From positions 62,001 to 126,000 of the forward strand of contig CP115966.1 of the NCBI GenBank assembly GCA_027941995.1: a stretch of DNA of 64,000 bases. Reading direction: 5' to 3'. A program made the translations under genes and the position numbers. The notes below the pieces were generated by a model that worked only from the letters and a program-made list of their open reading frames with translations, was not told the origin of the DNA and made no database searches. Below are positions 8,762 through 18,838 of this stretch, piece by piece. Source of the stretch: Erythrobacteraceae bacterium WH01K (GTDB lineage Bacteria; Pseudomonadota; Alphaproteobacteria; Sphingomonadales; Sphingomonadaceae). Position 1 is the stretch's first letter; every line of letters begins with the position of its first letter.

Positions 8762-9868
8762 GTGAGCGGGGACGAATTCGACGCAATCGGGTCCATCGCG
8801 GCCGGCGGCCTCGTCGCCGGATCGCTGGAGCCCGATCATGGCGGGCCGGGCGGCAAAAAGCCGCCGGAGCAGCACGCCACGGTGACCTCCCGGCTCGGCG
8901 CCATAACCTGCGCGAATTGCGACACGCTTCTGCACGGCAAGTATTGCAGCAATTGCGGACAGAAGGCGGGCCTGCACCGCACGCTGACCGCGTTCTGGCA
9001 CGATTTCCTGCACGGGGCGCTCCATTTCGACGGCAAGATCTGGCGCACCCTGCCGCTGCTCGTGCTGAAGCCGGGCGAACTGACGCGCCGCTATGTCGAG
9101 GGAGAGCGGGCGCGTTTCGTCTCGCCCATGGCGCTGTTCCTATTCGCCGTGTTCCTGATGTTTGCCGTGTTCCAGGCGATCGGGCTGACCGCTCCGACGC
9201 AGATCAGGACACAGGACGGAATGCGCGCCGACCTGGAACAGGTGGCCGAGCAGCGAACGCAGAGACGCGACGCGCTGGCCGAGCGCCTGTCCGACACGGA
9301 CCTGACGGAGCAGGAGCGCGCTAGGCTGGAAGAGCAGCTGCTGGACGCATCGGAAGAAGTCGACGCGATCGACCGCGCGACCGACCTCATCGTCGATGGC
9401 AGCGAGACGTCGTCGATCACCGCCAACCTGACCGGCATCGAGTCGATAGATAGCGGCATCTTCAAGAAGTGGCGCGAGAACCCGTCGCTGATGGTCTACA
9501 AATTGCAGGCCAACAGTTACAAGTTCAGCTGGCTCCTGATCCCCCTTTCCGTGCCGTTCGTGTGGCTGCTGTTTTTCTGGAAACGGCGGTTCAAGGCTTA
9601 CGATCACGCCATCTTCGTGACCTATTCGCTGTCCTCCATGACCCTGCTGTTCATTGCGCTGTCGGTCATCGGTGCGGCCGGCTTCGCGCCGGGATGGCTG
9701 GTGATGGCGGGGCTGCTGATCCCGCTGGTGCACATGTACAGGCAGCTACGCGGCACTTACGCTCTGGGCAGGTTCAGCGCGGCATGGCGGCTGGCGGCCC
9801 TCATGGTGTTCATCACCATCGTGACAGGGCTGTTCCTGCAGCTCCTGCTTATCCTCGGCGCATTCTAG
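8762..9868 (+). CDS. DUF3667 domain membrane protein (second of tandem pair)
   Basis: A 368-residue paralog of the preceding protein, probably starting at GTG 8762. It has CANCDTLLHGKYCSNCGQ, then ELTRRYVEGERARFVSPMALFLFAVFLMF with the first membrane helix, a predicted coiled-coil (about residues 150-210, rich in Glu/Arg/Gln) and a C-terminal block of four membrane helices. The coiled-coil is longer than in the first copy. Its stop shares CTAG with the stop of the convergent gene, a four-base tail-to-tail overlap. Function is unknown for the family. Confidence 0.82.
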   Translation: MSGDEFDAIGSIAAGGLVAGSLEPDHGGPGGKKPPEQHATVTSRLGAITCANCDTLLHGKYCSNCGQKAGLHRTLTAFWHDFLHGALHFDGKIWRTLPLLVLKPGELTRRYVEGERARFVSPMALFLFAVFLMFAVFQAIGLTAPTQIRTQDGMRADLEQVAEQRTQRRDALAERLSDTDLTEQERARLEEQLLDASEEVDAIDRATDLIVDGSETSSITANLTGIESIDSGIFKKWRENPSLMVYKLQANSYKFSWLLIPLSVPFVWLLFFWKRRFKAYDHAIFVTYSLSSMTLLFIALSVIGAAGFAPGWLVMAGLLIPLVHMYRQLRGTYALGRFSAAWRLAALMVFITIVTGLFLQLLLILGAF

Positions 9869-10254
9869 CTGCAGGGATAACGCTTTTTCATCAGGTCGGC
9901 GAATGCGGTTTTGAGCGGGATGGCCTGACGCCTGCTGGCAGGATAGCTGCGCAGGTGGGCGAGCATGTCGTCGCTGGAAATCGATGCCTTACCCTTGGGC
10001 GGAGGACAGGAGTGCGGCGTCCGGCCCGCCTTGCGATCGGCGGCGAGCGATGCGCGGTAAGCGTCCCCGGCGCCCTCCGCTTCCGCCTTCAGAACCTTGA
10101 GGTCGGAAGAGAACATCGCCATCATCCCTTTCTTCTCCAGCGCCTCTGCCCTGGCAAGGAACGTCGCCACGCTCATGTCGCCGGGCGCGGCGGACAGGCC
10201 AGCGGGCATGGCCGCCAAAGACAATGCTCCAAGAAATACCGTGACGCCGCGCAT
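9865..10254 (-). CDS. Small exported protein of unknown function
   Basis: A 129-residue protein with a clear Sec signal peptide (MRGVTVFLGALSLAAMPAGL then SAAPGD, cleavage likely after SAA). The mature part is helical (FLARAEALEKKGMMAMF) with two cysteines, near the middle (SCPPPKG) and at the C-terminus (KRYPCS), that could pair. The layout is reminiscent of Rap1a/Tai-type small periplasmic proteins, but I cannot assign it. The ATG at 10254 is preceded by GGGAGGG embedded in a hairpin (separate entry). Confidence 0.72.
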   Translation of the reverse strand: MRGVTVFLGALSLAAMPAGLSAAPGDMSVATFLARAEALEKKGMMAMFSSDLKVLKAEAEGAGDAYRASLAADRKAGRTPHSCPPPKGKASISSDDMLAHLRSYPASRRQAIPLKTAFADLMKKRYPCS

Positions 10255-10256
10255 GG

Positions 10257-10286
10257 AAAAACCCTCCCGAAATTTAACGGGAGGGT
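10257..10286 (-). terminator. Intrinsic terminator/attenuator abutting a start codon
   Basis: Read on the minus strand, ACCCTCCCG and CGGGAGGGT form a perfect nine-base stem with an eight-base loop, followed by four more Ts and then CC-ATG of the small exported protein. It should terminate transcripts from the DUF3072 gene 50 bp upstream. The 3' arm contains the only good Shine-Dalgarno (GGGAGGG) for the downstream gene, so folding would also hide its ribosome-binding site. Confidence 0.65.
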
Positions 10287-10335
10287 CCTGCCTGCCGGAC
10301 AATGAACGGCAGCTTTCCGGCAACGAGGGGCTGTG

Positions 10336-10569
10336 TTACCCGCCCCGCCCCGTTTCGCCTTGCAGCGCATCGATACGGCGCGATGCCTCTGCCTTGGTCA
10401 GTTCGGTGTCGTAGGCATCCGGCTGGCCCGCTTCTTCCGACAGTGTCTTCAGGTAGCTGGCCTGCGCGCCGGTCATCGCCTCGTCGCCGGTGGTCCAGTT
10501 TTCCGGCTTCTTTTCGGCGTTCGATACCGGGTCGGCCTTCGGATGTTCGCTTGGTTGCGGTGCAGTCAT
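10336..10569 (-). CDS. DUF3072 domain protein
   Basis: A 77-residue soluble protein matching DUF3072: an acidic, Pro-rich N-terminus, then the conserved WTTGDEAMTGAQASYLKTL, SEEAGQ and LTKAEASRRIDALQ segments. The family is small, widespread in Proteobacteria and Actinobacteria, and uncharacterised. GGAG lies nine bases before the ATG. Transcription likely ends at the hairpin just before the next gene. Confidence 0.87.
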   Translation of the reverse strand: MTAPQPSEHPKADPVSNAEKKPENWTTGDEAMTGAQASYLKTLSEEAGQPDAYDTELTKAEASRRIDALQGETGRGG

Positions 10570-10646
10570 GAGTGTTACTCCTTTTGCGGAATCAACACTT
10601 ATGTTCTACACTTGTTCCCGACGTCCGACGTGAAGGCGGAGCGAAA

Positions 10647-10922
10647 TCAGGAACCCAGATCGTCGCCCAGCACCGGTGCGGGCCCGGGTTCTTCATCGTC
10701 GCCCGCTTCCAGATTGTCGCGCAGGTTTGCCGCCCCTTCGCTGACACTGTCCGCTGCGTCGATCGCGCCTTCCTCGATCACTTCGCCAGCGACGTCCAGA
10801 TTGGCCTCGGCATCCTGCGCCGCACGGTCAACCATTTCCGATGCGTCCTGCTCCGTCTGCTGGGAGCATCCTGCCACCAGCAATCCGGTGCCAAGGGCTG
10901 CAAAAAGAATTGCACGGTTCAT
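10647..10922 (-). CDS. Small acidic lipoprotein
   Basis: A 91-residue protein with a lipoprotein signal: MNRAILFAALGTGLLVAGC, with lipobox LVAGC and modified Cys at residue 19. The mature part is a long acidic amphipathic helix rich in Ala, Asp and Glu (repeated A-x-x-A-x-D pattern), similar in character to entericidin-like or YtxH-like envelope proteins, but no family is firmly recognised. A GGAG lies eight bases before the ATG. It lies immediately downstream of ftsH on the same strand. Confidence 0.72.
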   Translation of the reverse strand: MNRAILFAALGTGLLVAGCSQQTEQDASEMVDRAAQDAEANLDVAGEVIEEGAIDAADSVSEGAANLRDNLEAGDDEEPGPAPVLGDDLGS

Positions 10923-10954
10923 AGTCAATCTCCGTTGCGAGCTCTCGGGCTCTT

Positions 10955-12928
<1,974 letters not shown>

Positions 12929-13027
12929 GATCGGATGCGTACCTTTCCTATGTCCGATATGTAGGCGCGCGGGGGTGAATGGCAAGTTAGCCCGAAGGCG
13001 GGGGATGCGTTGGAAAAGCCGATTATT

Positions 13028-13666
13028 CTAATCGTCGCAATCGCCGGTCGCATAACCCTTGCAGAACAGGTCCACCGCGCCCGCTATGCGCTGGCAGTCG
13101 CGCGCAGGGTCCGCAGGAAGACCGAACCGCCGGTCGAGGTCGCCCATCCCCTTGCAGAGCGAAGCAAACTGCTCTGCCGCCAGCGCCGGATCCGGCACCC
13201 GGACTTCGCCTGCGGCATCCATTGCCGACAACAGGTCTGCGAAAGCCTGTTTCATCCGGTGGGGTCCGGCGGCCAGGAACGCCCGGCCGATGGTCGGCTC
13301 ATGCTCCGTCTCCGCCGCGATCCGCCGCTCGAACCGGACCATTTCGGGGCGTGAGAGGAACGCCACCATCGCCTCCCCGATTGCTGTCAGGCGCGCGCGC
13401 AGGGACGAGCCGGGCATGGCCTCGATACTGAAATGCCCGCGCATTTTCTCGCATTCCCGCTCGACCGCGGCGGTGAACAGGCCCTTCTTGTCGCCAAAAT
13501 GGTTGTACACCGTCACTTTCGAGACACTGGCCGCCTCTGCAATCGCCTCGATCGACGACGCGGCGAAACCGTCGGAGAAGAAGGACTCCGATGCCGCCGC
13601 CAGAATGGCGTCGCGCTTGGCCTCGCTGGAGGGTCGCAGGGGTTTTTCTGCCGGATCGATTGACAA
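13028..13666 (-). CDS. TetR/AcrR family repressor
   Basis: A 212-residue regulator with the TetR helix-turn-helix (about residues 17-60: SSIEAIAEAASVSKVTVYNHFGDKKGLF) and a helical ligand-binding half. Its only plausible start is a TTG at 13666, preceded by GGAG at nine bases; that Shine-Dalgarno lies inside a palindromic operator. The gene is divergent from the ABC/HlyD/TolC exporter operon, the standard layout for a repressor controlling its own efflux system. Ligand unknown. Confidence 0.87.
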   Translation of the reverse strand: MSIDPAEKPLRPSSEAKRDAILAAASESFFSDGFAASSIEAIAEAASVSKVTVYNHFGDKKGLFTAAVERECEKMRGHFSIEAMPGSSLRARLTAIGEAMVAFLSRPEMVRFERRIAAETEHEPTIGRAFLAAGPHRMKQAFADLLSAMDAAGEVRVPDPALAAEQFASLCKGMGDLDRRFGLPADPARDCQRIAGAVDLFCKGYATGDCDD

Positions 13667-13668
13667 AC

Positions 13669-13702
13669 TGAACGACTCCGTTCATTTGAACGCTACCGTT
13701 CA
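13669..13702. promoter_or_regulatory. Tandem palindromic operator of the TetR/exporter divergon
   Basis: Two near-identical 16-bp palindromes, TGAACGACTCCGTTCA (13669-13684) and TGAACGCTACCGTTCA (13687-13702), each with perfect six-base arms and a four-base spacer, lie 18 bp centre to centre. They occupy the gap between the tetR start and the exporter operon, consistent with two TetR dimers binding adjacent sites and repressing both directions. Confidence 0.82.
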
Positions 13703-13759
13703 TTTATGGGCATTCGCGCCCCGTGATGCAACCGCCGGCCGGAAAGGATCGAGTCCCGA

Positions 13760-14896
13760 ATGCTCTGGATCGCCATCCGCATGCTCACCGGCGACAAGCA
13801 GAAATTCTACGGCCTCGTCTTCGGGATCGCGTTCTCGACCCTGCTTATCACGCAGCAGCTGACGATCTTCGTGAACCTGATCGAACGCGGGGCGAGCGGC
13901 GCGTACAATGTCGGCGAGGCTGAGGTCTGGGTAATGGACCCCGTCAGCCGGACGACCGATATCACCTATGCTTTGCCGGCCACCGCGCTCGACGCCGTGC
14001 GCGGGGTGCCGGGCGTCGACTGGGCCGTGCCGCATCTGCGCTCCTCCGCATCGGTCCGCACGCGGGACGGCGATCTGGAAGGGGTGGCGATCATCGGGGT
14101 CGACGATGCCACCCTGATCGGCCTGCCGAAACGCATGGCGGAAGGCAGCATCGACGTCCTGTCCCAGCCCGACAGCGTGATCATCGACGATGTCGGCGCG
14201 GTCAACATGTTCGGCGAAGGAAGAGACCCGATCGGGGAGCGGCTGGAGCTCAACGACCAGCGCGCCGTGGTACGCGCCATCGCCGATGCCACGCCCAGCT
14301 TCACCAGCCAGGTCACGCTCTACACCAAATACAGCCAGGCGCTGAATTACGTACCGGGCACGCGCAACCGGATGAGCTTCGTGCTGGCCGGGGTGGCCGA
14401 CGGGCTTACGGCGGAGGAGGTCGCCGACCGGATCGAGAGCCAGACGGGCCTCAAGGCCGAGACGCGCGACGAATTCGCGCAGGCCGGGGTGGATTTCATC
14501 ATCGAGAATACGGGCATCCCGACCAATTTCGGCATCACCGTGGTGCTGGGTTTCGTGGTCGGGGTGGCAATCGTCGGGCTGACCTTCAGCCTGTTCATCC
14601 GCGACAATATCAAGCAATTCGGCGCGCTGAAGGCGATCGGCGTCACCAATGGCCGCATATTGCGGATGGTGACAGTGCAGGCGGCGCTGGTCGGGCTGAT
14701 CGGATACGGCCTTGGCGTGCTGGGGACGGTGGCGTTCCTGTGGGGCTTCAGCGGCAGTCCCTTCTTCAAGGGGTTCTACATCCCGTGGCAGATCCCGCTC
14801 GTCAGCCTCGTCGCGGTCATCCTGATCCTCGCCATAACGGGGGTCCTGGCCCTACGCAGCGTGTTCCGCACCGAACCGGCATCGGTGTTCCGCTGA
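13760..14896 (+). CDS. ABC transporter permease (FtsX/MacB-like)
   Basis: A 378-residue permease with one N-terminal membrane helix (about 19-40), a large periplasmic domain (about 45-260) and three C-terminal helices (about 275-300, 315-340 and 350-370). The C-terminal FtsX domain contains LFIRDNIKQFGALKAIGVTN, the usual cytoplasmic loop that contacts the ATPase. This DevC/MacB-type topology acts in tripartite export with HlyD and TolC partners. The ATPase start codon overlaps its stop by one base. First gene of the TetR-controlled operon. Confidence 0.88.
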   Translation: MLWIAIRMLTGDKQKFYGLVFGIAFSTLLITQQLTIFVNLIERGASGAYNVGEAEVWVMDPVSRTTDITYALPATALDAVRGVPGVDWAVPHLRSSASVRTRDGDLEGVAIIGVDDATLIGLPKRMAEGSIDVLSQPDSVIIDDVGAVNMFGEGRDPIGERLELNDQRAVVRAIADATPSFTSQVTLYTKYSQALNYVPGTRNRMSFVLAGVADGLTAEEVADRIESQTGLKAETRDEFAQAGVDFIIENTGIPTNFGITVVLGFVVGVAIVGLTFSLFIRDNIKQFGALKAIGVTNGRILRMVTVQAALVGLIGYGLGVLGTVAFLWGFSGSPFFKGFYIPWQIPLVSLVAVILILAITGVLALRSVFRTEPASVFR

Positions 14897-15612
14897 TGAC
14901 CGAGACATCCCAATCTTCCGCCATCCGCACCAGCGGTGTGACGCGCGACTTCAAGTCCGGCCAGCAGACCATCACCGTGCTGCACGGTATCGATACCGAG
15001 ATCCGGTCGGGCGAGATGACTTTCCTCGTCGGGGAGAGCGGGTCGGGCAAGACCACCCTGATTTCGATCATGTGCGGCATTCTCTACCCGACGCAAGGCG
15101 AGGTGGAGGTGTTCGGCACGGACATCTACGCGCTGGACGATACCGACCTGGTGAATTTCCGCCTGGAGAATATCGGCTTCATCTTCCAGCAGTACAATCT
15201 CATCCCGTCCATCGATGCTGCCAGCAACGCCGCCGTCCCGCTGATCGCGCAGGGATTGGACCGGCTGGAAGCGCGGGAAAAGGCGCGCACGATTCTCGAA
15301 AAGCTCAATATCGGCGACCAGGCGGACAAGCTGCCGAGCCAGCTATCGGGCGGGCAGCAGCAGCGCGTCGCCATCGCCCGGGCTTTGGTCCACGAGCCGC
15401 GGCTGGTGGTGTGCGACGAACCGACCGCAGCGCTCGACGCCAGTTCCGGCAGGCGGGTGATGGACCTGCTGCGGGACGTCGCCGTGGCAGAGGACCGCGC
15501 CTGCATCATCGTGACCCACGACAACCGCATATTCGACCTCGCCGACCGTATCCTCGTGCTCGAGGATGGCTGCATTACCCATGACGGCACCGAAATGCCG
15601 GACGGCCACTAG
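14896..15612 (+). CDS. ABC transporter ATP-binding protein (LolD/MacB/DevA type)
   Basis: A 238-residue nucleotide-binding subunit. Walker A GESGSGKTT (near residue 47), Q-loop FIFQQYNLIPS, signature LSGGQQQRVAIARAL, Walker B LVVCDEPTAALD and the switch His in IVTHDNRIF are all intact. It powers the preceding FtsX-like permease. ATG overlaps the permease stop (TGATG), so translation is coupled. Confidence 0.92.
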   Translation: MTETSQSSAIRTSGVTRDFKSGQQTITVLHGIDTEIRSGEMTFLVGESGSGKTTLISIMCGILYPTQGEVEVFGTDIYALDDTDLVNFRLENIGFIFQQYNLIPSIDAASNAAVPLIAQGLDRLEAREKARTILEKLNIGDQADKLPSQLSGGQQQRVAIARALVHEPRLVVCDEPTAALDASSGRRVMDLLRDVAVAEDRACIIVTHDNRIFDLADRILVLEDGCITHDGTEMPDGH

Positions 15613-15625
15613 GGACCTGACGACC

Positions 15626-16699
15626 ATGGCATTCAATCTCGACAATTTCAGCTTCTCCCGCATGGGACTGCCCCTGATCGCGGTCATCGGGCTGGTCGTG
15701 GCGGCCATCTACATCGCAGGCGGCCTGCCGGACCGCGAACTGGGCGAACCGGAACGCGAACCGCCCAGCGCGGATGGCGAGCTGGCAGACGCGCCGCGCG
15801 TCGCAGGGGCCGGTATCGTCGAACCTTCGAGCGAGCTCATCGAAGTGGGCACCGCGCTTGCCGGGCTGGTCACCGACCTGCGGGTCCAGCCCGGCCAATT
15901 CGTCGACAAGGGGCAGCCGCTGTTCACGGTCGATACCCGCGCGCTGCGCGCCAGGGCAGAGGAAACGCAGGCGGCCATCGGCGTAGCCAGCGCCGCCATG
16001 GGCGAGGCGCGGGCGGCGATCGCAGAAGCGCGTGCAGCAGAGGACACGGCCGGACGCCAGCTTGCGCTCTACCGCAATGTCGACGATCCGGCCGCCGTCA
16101 GCCGGGCCGAAGTCATCCGCGCAGAGGGAGAGGCAAGTGCGGCCCGCGAGCGGCGACAGCTTGCCCAGGCTCGCCTCGCTGCCGCGCAGGCCCGTCTCCA
16201 GAGCGCGCAGGCCCAAGCCGCCAGCACGAGGACCGAACTGGGGCGCGCCGTGGTCCGTGCGCCGATTGCCGGGGAAATACTGGCGGTGAATATCCGACCG
16301 GGCGAATTCCTCTCCAACCAGGGCGGCGGCAATGCAGAACCGTTCATCACGATGGGCGAGACGCGCCCGCTGCATATCCGCATCGACATCGACGAAGAGC
16401 AGGCCTCCCGCGTCGCCATGGGCGAACCGGCGACCGTGTCGCCGCGCGGCGCGGCGCGAAACCAGGTGAAGGCCAGCTTCGTGCGAGCCGAACCGCAGGT
16501 GGTTCCCAAACGCCAGCTGACGAATACCGCGGCAGAGCGGGTCGATGTGCGCGTACTGCAGGTGATCTACGCCCTCCCCGCCGATGCGCGCGGCGATTTC
16601 CGCGTGGGGCAGCAGGTCGATGCCTTCATTCCTGCGCGCAGCACGGGCGCGCCTTCGCGGCAGGACGGGCGTGATACCCAGGCGGACGGTGCTTCGTGA
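15626..16699 (+). CDS. HlyD/MacA-type periplasmic adaptor
   Basis: A 357-residue membrane-fusion protein with an N-terminal anchor (about residues 15-32, LPLIAVIGLVVAAIYIAG). It has a biotinyl-lipoyl half (TDLRVQPGQFVDKGQPLFTVD), a long Ala/Arg/Glu-rich alpha-hairpin (about 110-215) that would reach the outer-membrane channel, the second lipoyl half (VVRAPIAGEILAVNIRPG) and a beta-barrel domain. It would bridge the ABC pump to the TolC-like protein encoded next. Confidence 0.9.
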   Translation: MAFNLDNFSFSRMGLPLIAVIGLVVAAIYIAGGLPDRELGEPEREPPSADGELADAPRVAGAGIVEPSSELIEVGTALAGLVTDLRVQPGQFVDKGQPLFTVDTRALRARAEETQAAIGVASAAMGEARAAIAEARAAEDTAGRQLALYRNVDDPAAVSRAEVIRAEGEASAARERRQLAQARLAAAQARLQSAQAQAASTRTELGRAVVRAPIAGEILAVNIRPGEFLSNQGGGNAEPFITMGETRPLHIRIDIDEEQASRVAMGEPATVSPRGAARNQVKASFVRAEPQVVPKRQLTNTAAERVDVRVLQVIYALPADARGDFRVGQQVDAFIPARSTGAPSRQDGRDTQADGAS

Positions 16700-18165
16700 G
16701 CCGCCCAAGCAAACCCGCACCCGCACGCAATCGGCCACGCTCCTGTAGCGCTGCATGGGGCCTGTGCCTCGCCTCGTCGCTTGCACTGGCCGCCTGCGCC
16801 GCAGGTCCGGTGGGTGAGATCGCCACGCCTCCTCCGTCCATCCCGGACCGTTTCGCATTCGCGCCGGACACCGGGACGCAGGCGGATGTCGCAGCCCTGC
16901 TTCCTTCCGCCGATCCGGCATTCGGGCAGCTAGCCGCCATGGCCCTGGCCGGCGCGCCGACACTCGGCGAAGCGGCTGCACGCATCGAGGCCGCACGCGC
17001 ATCTGCACGCCGCGCAGGGGCAAACCGCTTGCCCCGCCTCGACGCGGATGCCGCGATGACCGCGACGCGTACCAATCCCGCCCAATTCGGCGGCGACCTG
17101 CCAGGCGGGATCGCCTTCGACACGGAACGCGTCAGCTACGGCGCGAACCTTCTTGCCAGCTGGGACCCCGACCTGTTCGGACGGCTGGCCGCGCGCGAGC
17201 GGGCGGCGGCGGCCCGTCTCGGGGCTGCGAGCGCCGAGGCGCAGGGCGTTCGCCTGGCCTTGCTGTCGGAAATCGCAGGTGCTGTCATCGACTGGCGCAC
17301 GCTTGCCGCGAGGCAGGCCGAACTCGAAAGCGACCTCGCTTCGGCAGAGCGCCTCGTCTCGCTTGCCGGATCGCGGGAACGGGCAGGCATCGCCCCCGGC
17401 TTCGACCGGGTCCGCGCCGAGAGCGCTGCCGAGGCAAGCCGCAGCCGCATCGCCGCTTTGGCAAGCGAGCGGGCGCGGATTGCCGGGCGGCTGGTCACTC
17501 TGACCGCCGAACCCGCGCAGTCGGTACTGGACCGCCTTGCCGTGCCTGCCCCCGCAGCCAGCGAGCCGCCTGCGCCGGCCACGCTGCCCGCCTCGCTTCT
17601 GGCAAACCGGCCCGACGTGCTGGCCGCCGCCGCCCGGCTGGAAGCCAGCGACGCGGAGCTTTATGCCGCCTCCGCTGCACGGTTCCCGCAATTCACCCTG
17701 TCCGCCGCGCTGGGCCTGCTGGCCTTCGACCTGGGCGACCTGTTCAGCGAGGACGCCATTGTCGGCAGCGCGAGTGCCGGGCTCCTCGCGCCGGTGCTCG
17801 ATTTCGGGCGGATAGAGGCCGACATCGACGCCGCAGAGGCGGACAAGAAACTGGTCTTCCAATCCTATCGCCGGGCCGTGTTCACCGCGCTGGGCGATGC
17901 GGAAACCGCCTATGGGCTGGTCGCGGCCGCCGACCGCGAACTGGCCGCCGCTACGCGCGAGGCGGCCAACGCCCAGCGTGCAGCAAGCCTGGCGGAAACG
18001 CGCTTCAATGCGGGTCTGTCGAACTTCCTCGAAGTGCTGGAAGCCCGCCGGGCCGCAGATGCGAGCGGCGAACGCACGGCGGCGGCACGGGGCCGGGCCC
18101 TCAGGGCGCGCGTATTGCTGTGGCAGGCGCTTGGCGGCGACGGTTATCGCCCGGAGACGCCCTAG
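16696..18165 (+). CDS. TolC/NodT-family outer-membrane efflux lipoprotein
   Basis: A 489-residue outer-membrane channel. A GTG start overlaps the adaptor stop. The N-terminus has a basic stretch and lipobox-like LALAACAAG, so it is probably lipid-anchored as in the NodT branch. Two repeats of the OEP domain (about 75-255 and 290-480) are Ala/Arg-rich long helices; ASWDPDLFGRLAARERAAAA and LLANRPDVLAAAARLEA are typical NodT motifs. It completes the four-gene exporter and ends two bases before the convergent ExoD-like gene. Confidence 0.9.
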   Translation: MSRPSKPAPARNRPRSCSAAWGLCLASSLALAACAAGPVGEIATPPPSIPDRFAFAPDTGTQADVAALLPSADPAFGQLAAMALAGAPTLGEAAARIEAARASARRAGANRLPRLDADAAMTATRTNPAQFGGDLPGGIAFDTERVSYGANLLASWDPDLFGRLAARERAAAARLGAASAEAQGVRLALLSEIAGAVIDWRTLAARQAELESDLASAERLVSLAGSRERAGIAPGFDRVRAESAAEASRSRIAALASERARIAGRLVTLTAEPAQSVLDRLAVPAPAASEPPAPATLPASLLANRPDVLAAAARLEASDAELYAASAARFPQFTLSAALGLLAFDLGDLFSEDAIVGSASAGLLAPVLDFGRIEADIDAAEADKKLVFQSYRRAVFTALGDAETAYGLVAAADRELAAATREAANAQRAASLAETRFNAGLSNFLEVLEARRAADASGERTAAARGRALRARVLLWQALGGDGYRPETP

Positions 18166-18166
18166 C

Positions 18167-18778
18167 TCAGCCCGAACCGCTGCCCGACAGCAGCGTATTG
18201 AGCGCGAAGATCATCGAGCCGCCGCCCAGCACCATCGCGACCAGCAGCAGCAGCAGCCCGTCCCGCACCAGCAATGCGAGTCCGATGCAGGCCACGGCAA
18301 TCATCGGGACGCTGCTCGCGAAGGGCAGGAATTCCAGCGGCGGAACCGACAGGCACAGCAGCAGGATCACGATGGCCGCGATCCTGGGCCAGACCCCTTT
18401 CAGCATCCAGTCGAGGCGGTCCCCGATGTGATTGTCGATCCAGACGGCGGTCTTGTCGAGCTTATGCATTCCCTTGGCCAGCTTGCGCCCGTCGACCTTG
18501 CGGTTCTCGATCACGTCCGGCAGCCACACGTGGTCGCGCCCGACCAGCAATTGCAGGGCAATGAGCGCGATGATCGTGGCGAGCACGGTGGGAAAGCCCG
18601 GTATGCCGCCGAGCGGGCTGATCTCGATCAGCGGCAGCACGATCAGCAGGGGCGAGAAACTGCGATGGCCGAACGCTTCCAGCGCATCGCCCAGCGAGAC
18701 TTCGGCGTTTTCCTCGCCCAGGCTTTCCAGCCCACCGACGACGTCCTCGAGGTTTTCGGGTTCCTTGCTCTCGCTCAT
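18167..18778 (-). CDS. ExoD family membrane protein
   Basis: A 203-residue membrane protein matching the ExoD family, first linked to exopolysaccharide synthesis and root-nodule invasion in Sinorhizobium. An acidic N-terminus precedes LGDALEAFGHRSFSPLLIVLP, and the family segment SPLGGIPGFPTVLATIIALIALQLLVGR follows. Three or four further helices end at about residue 195. Actual biochemical role is unknown. The ATG at 18778 was preferred to a TTG-like upstream extension. Confidence 0.87.
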   Translation of the reverse strand: MSESKEPENLEDVVGGLESLGEENAEVSLGDALEAFGHRSFSPLLIVLPLIEISPLGGIPGFPTVLATIIALIALQLLVGRDHVWLPDVIENRKVDGRKLAKGMHKLDKTAVWIDNHIGDRLDWMLKGVWPRIAAIVILLLCLSVPPLEFLPFASSVPMIAVACIGLALLVRDGLLLLLVAMVLGGGSMIFALNTLLSGSGSG

Positions 18779-18838
18779 CCTGCGTCTCCCCTGTTCGCGC
18801 TTCAACGACAGGAGAGCGCAGAATATCCCGAAGGCGGC

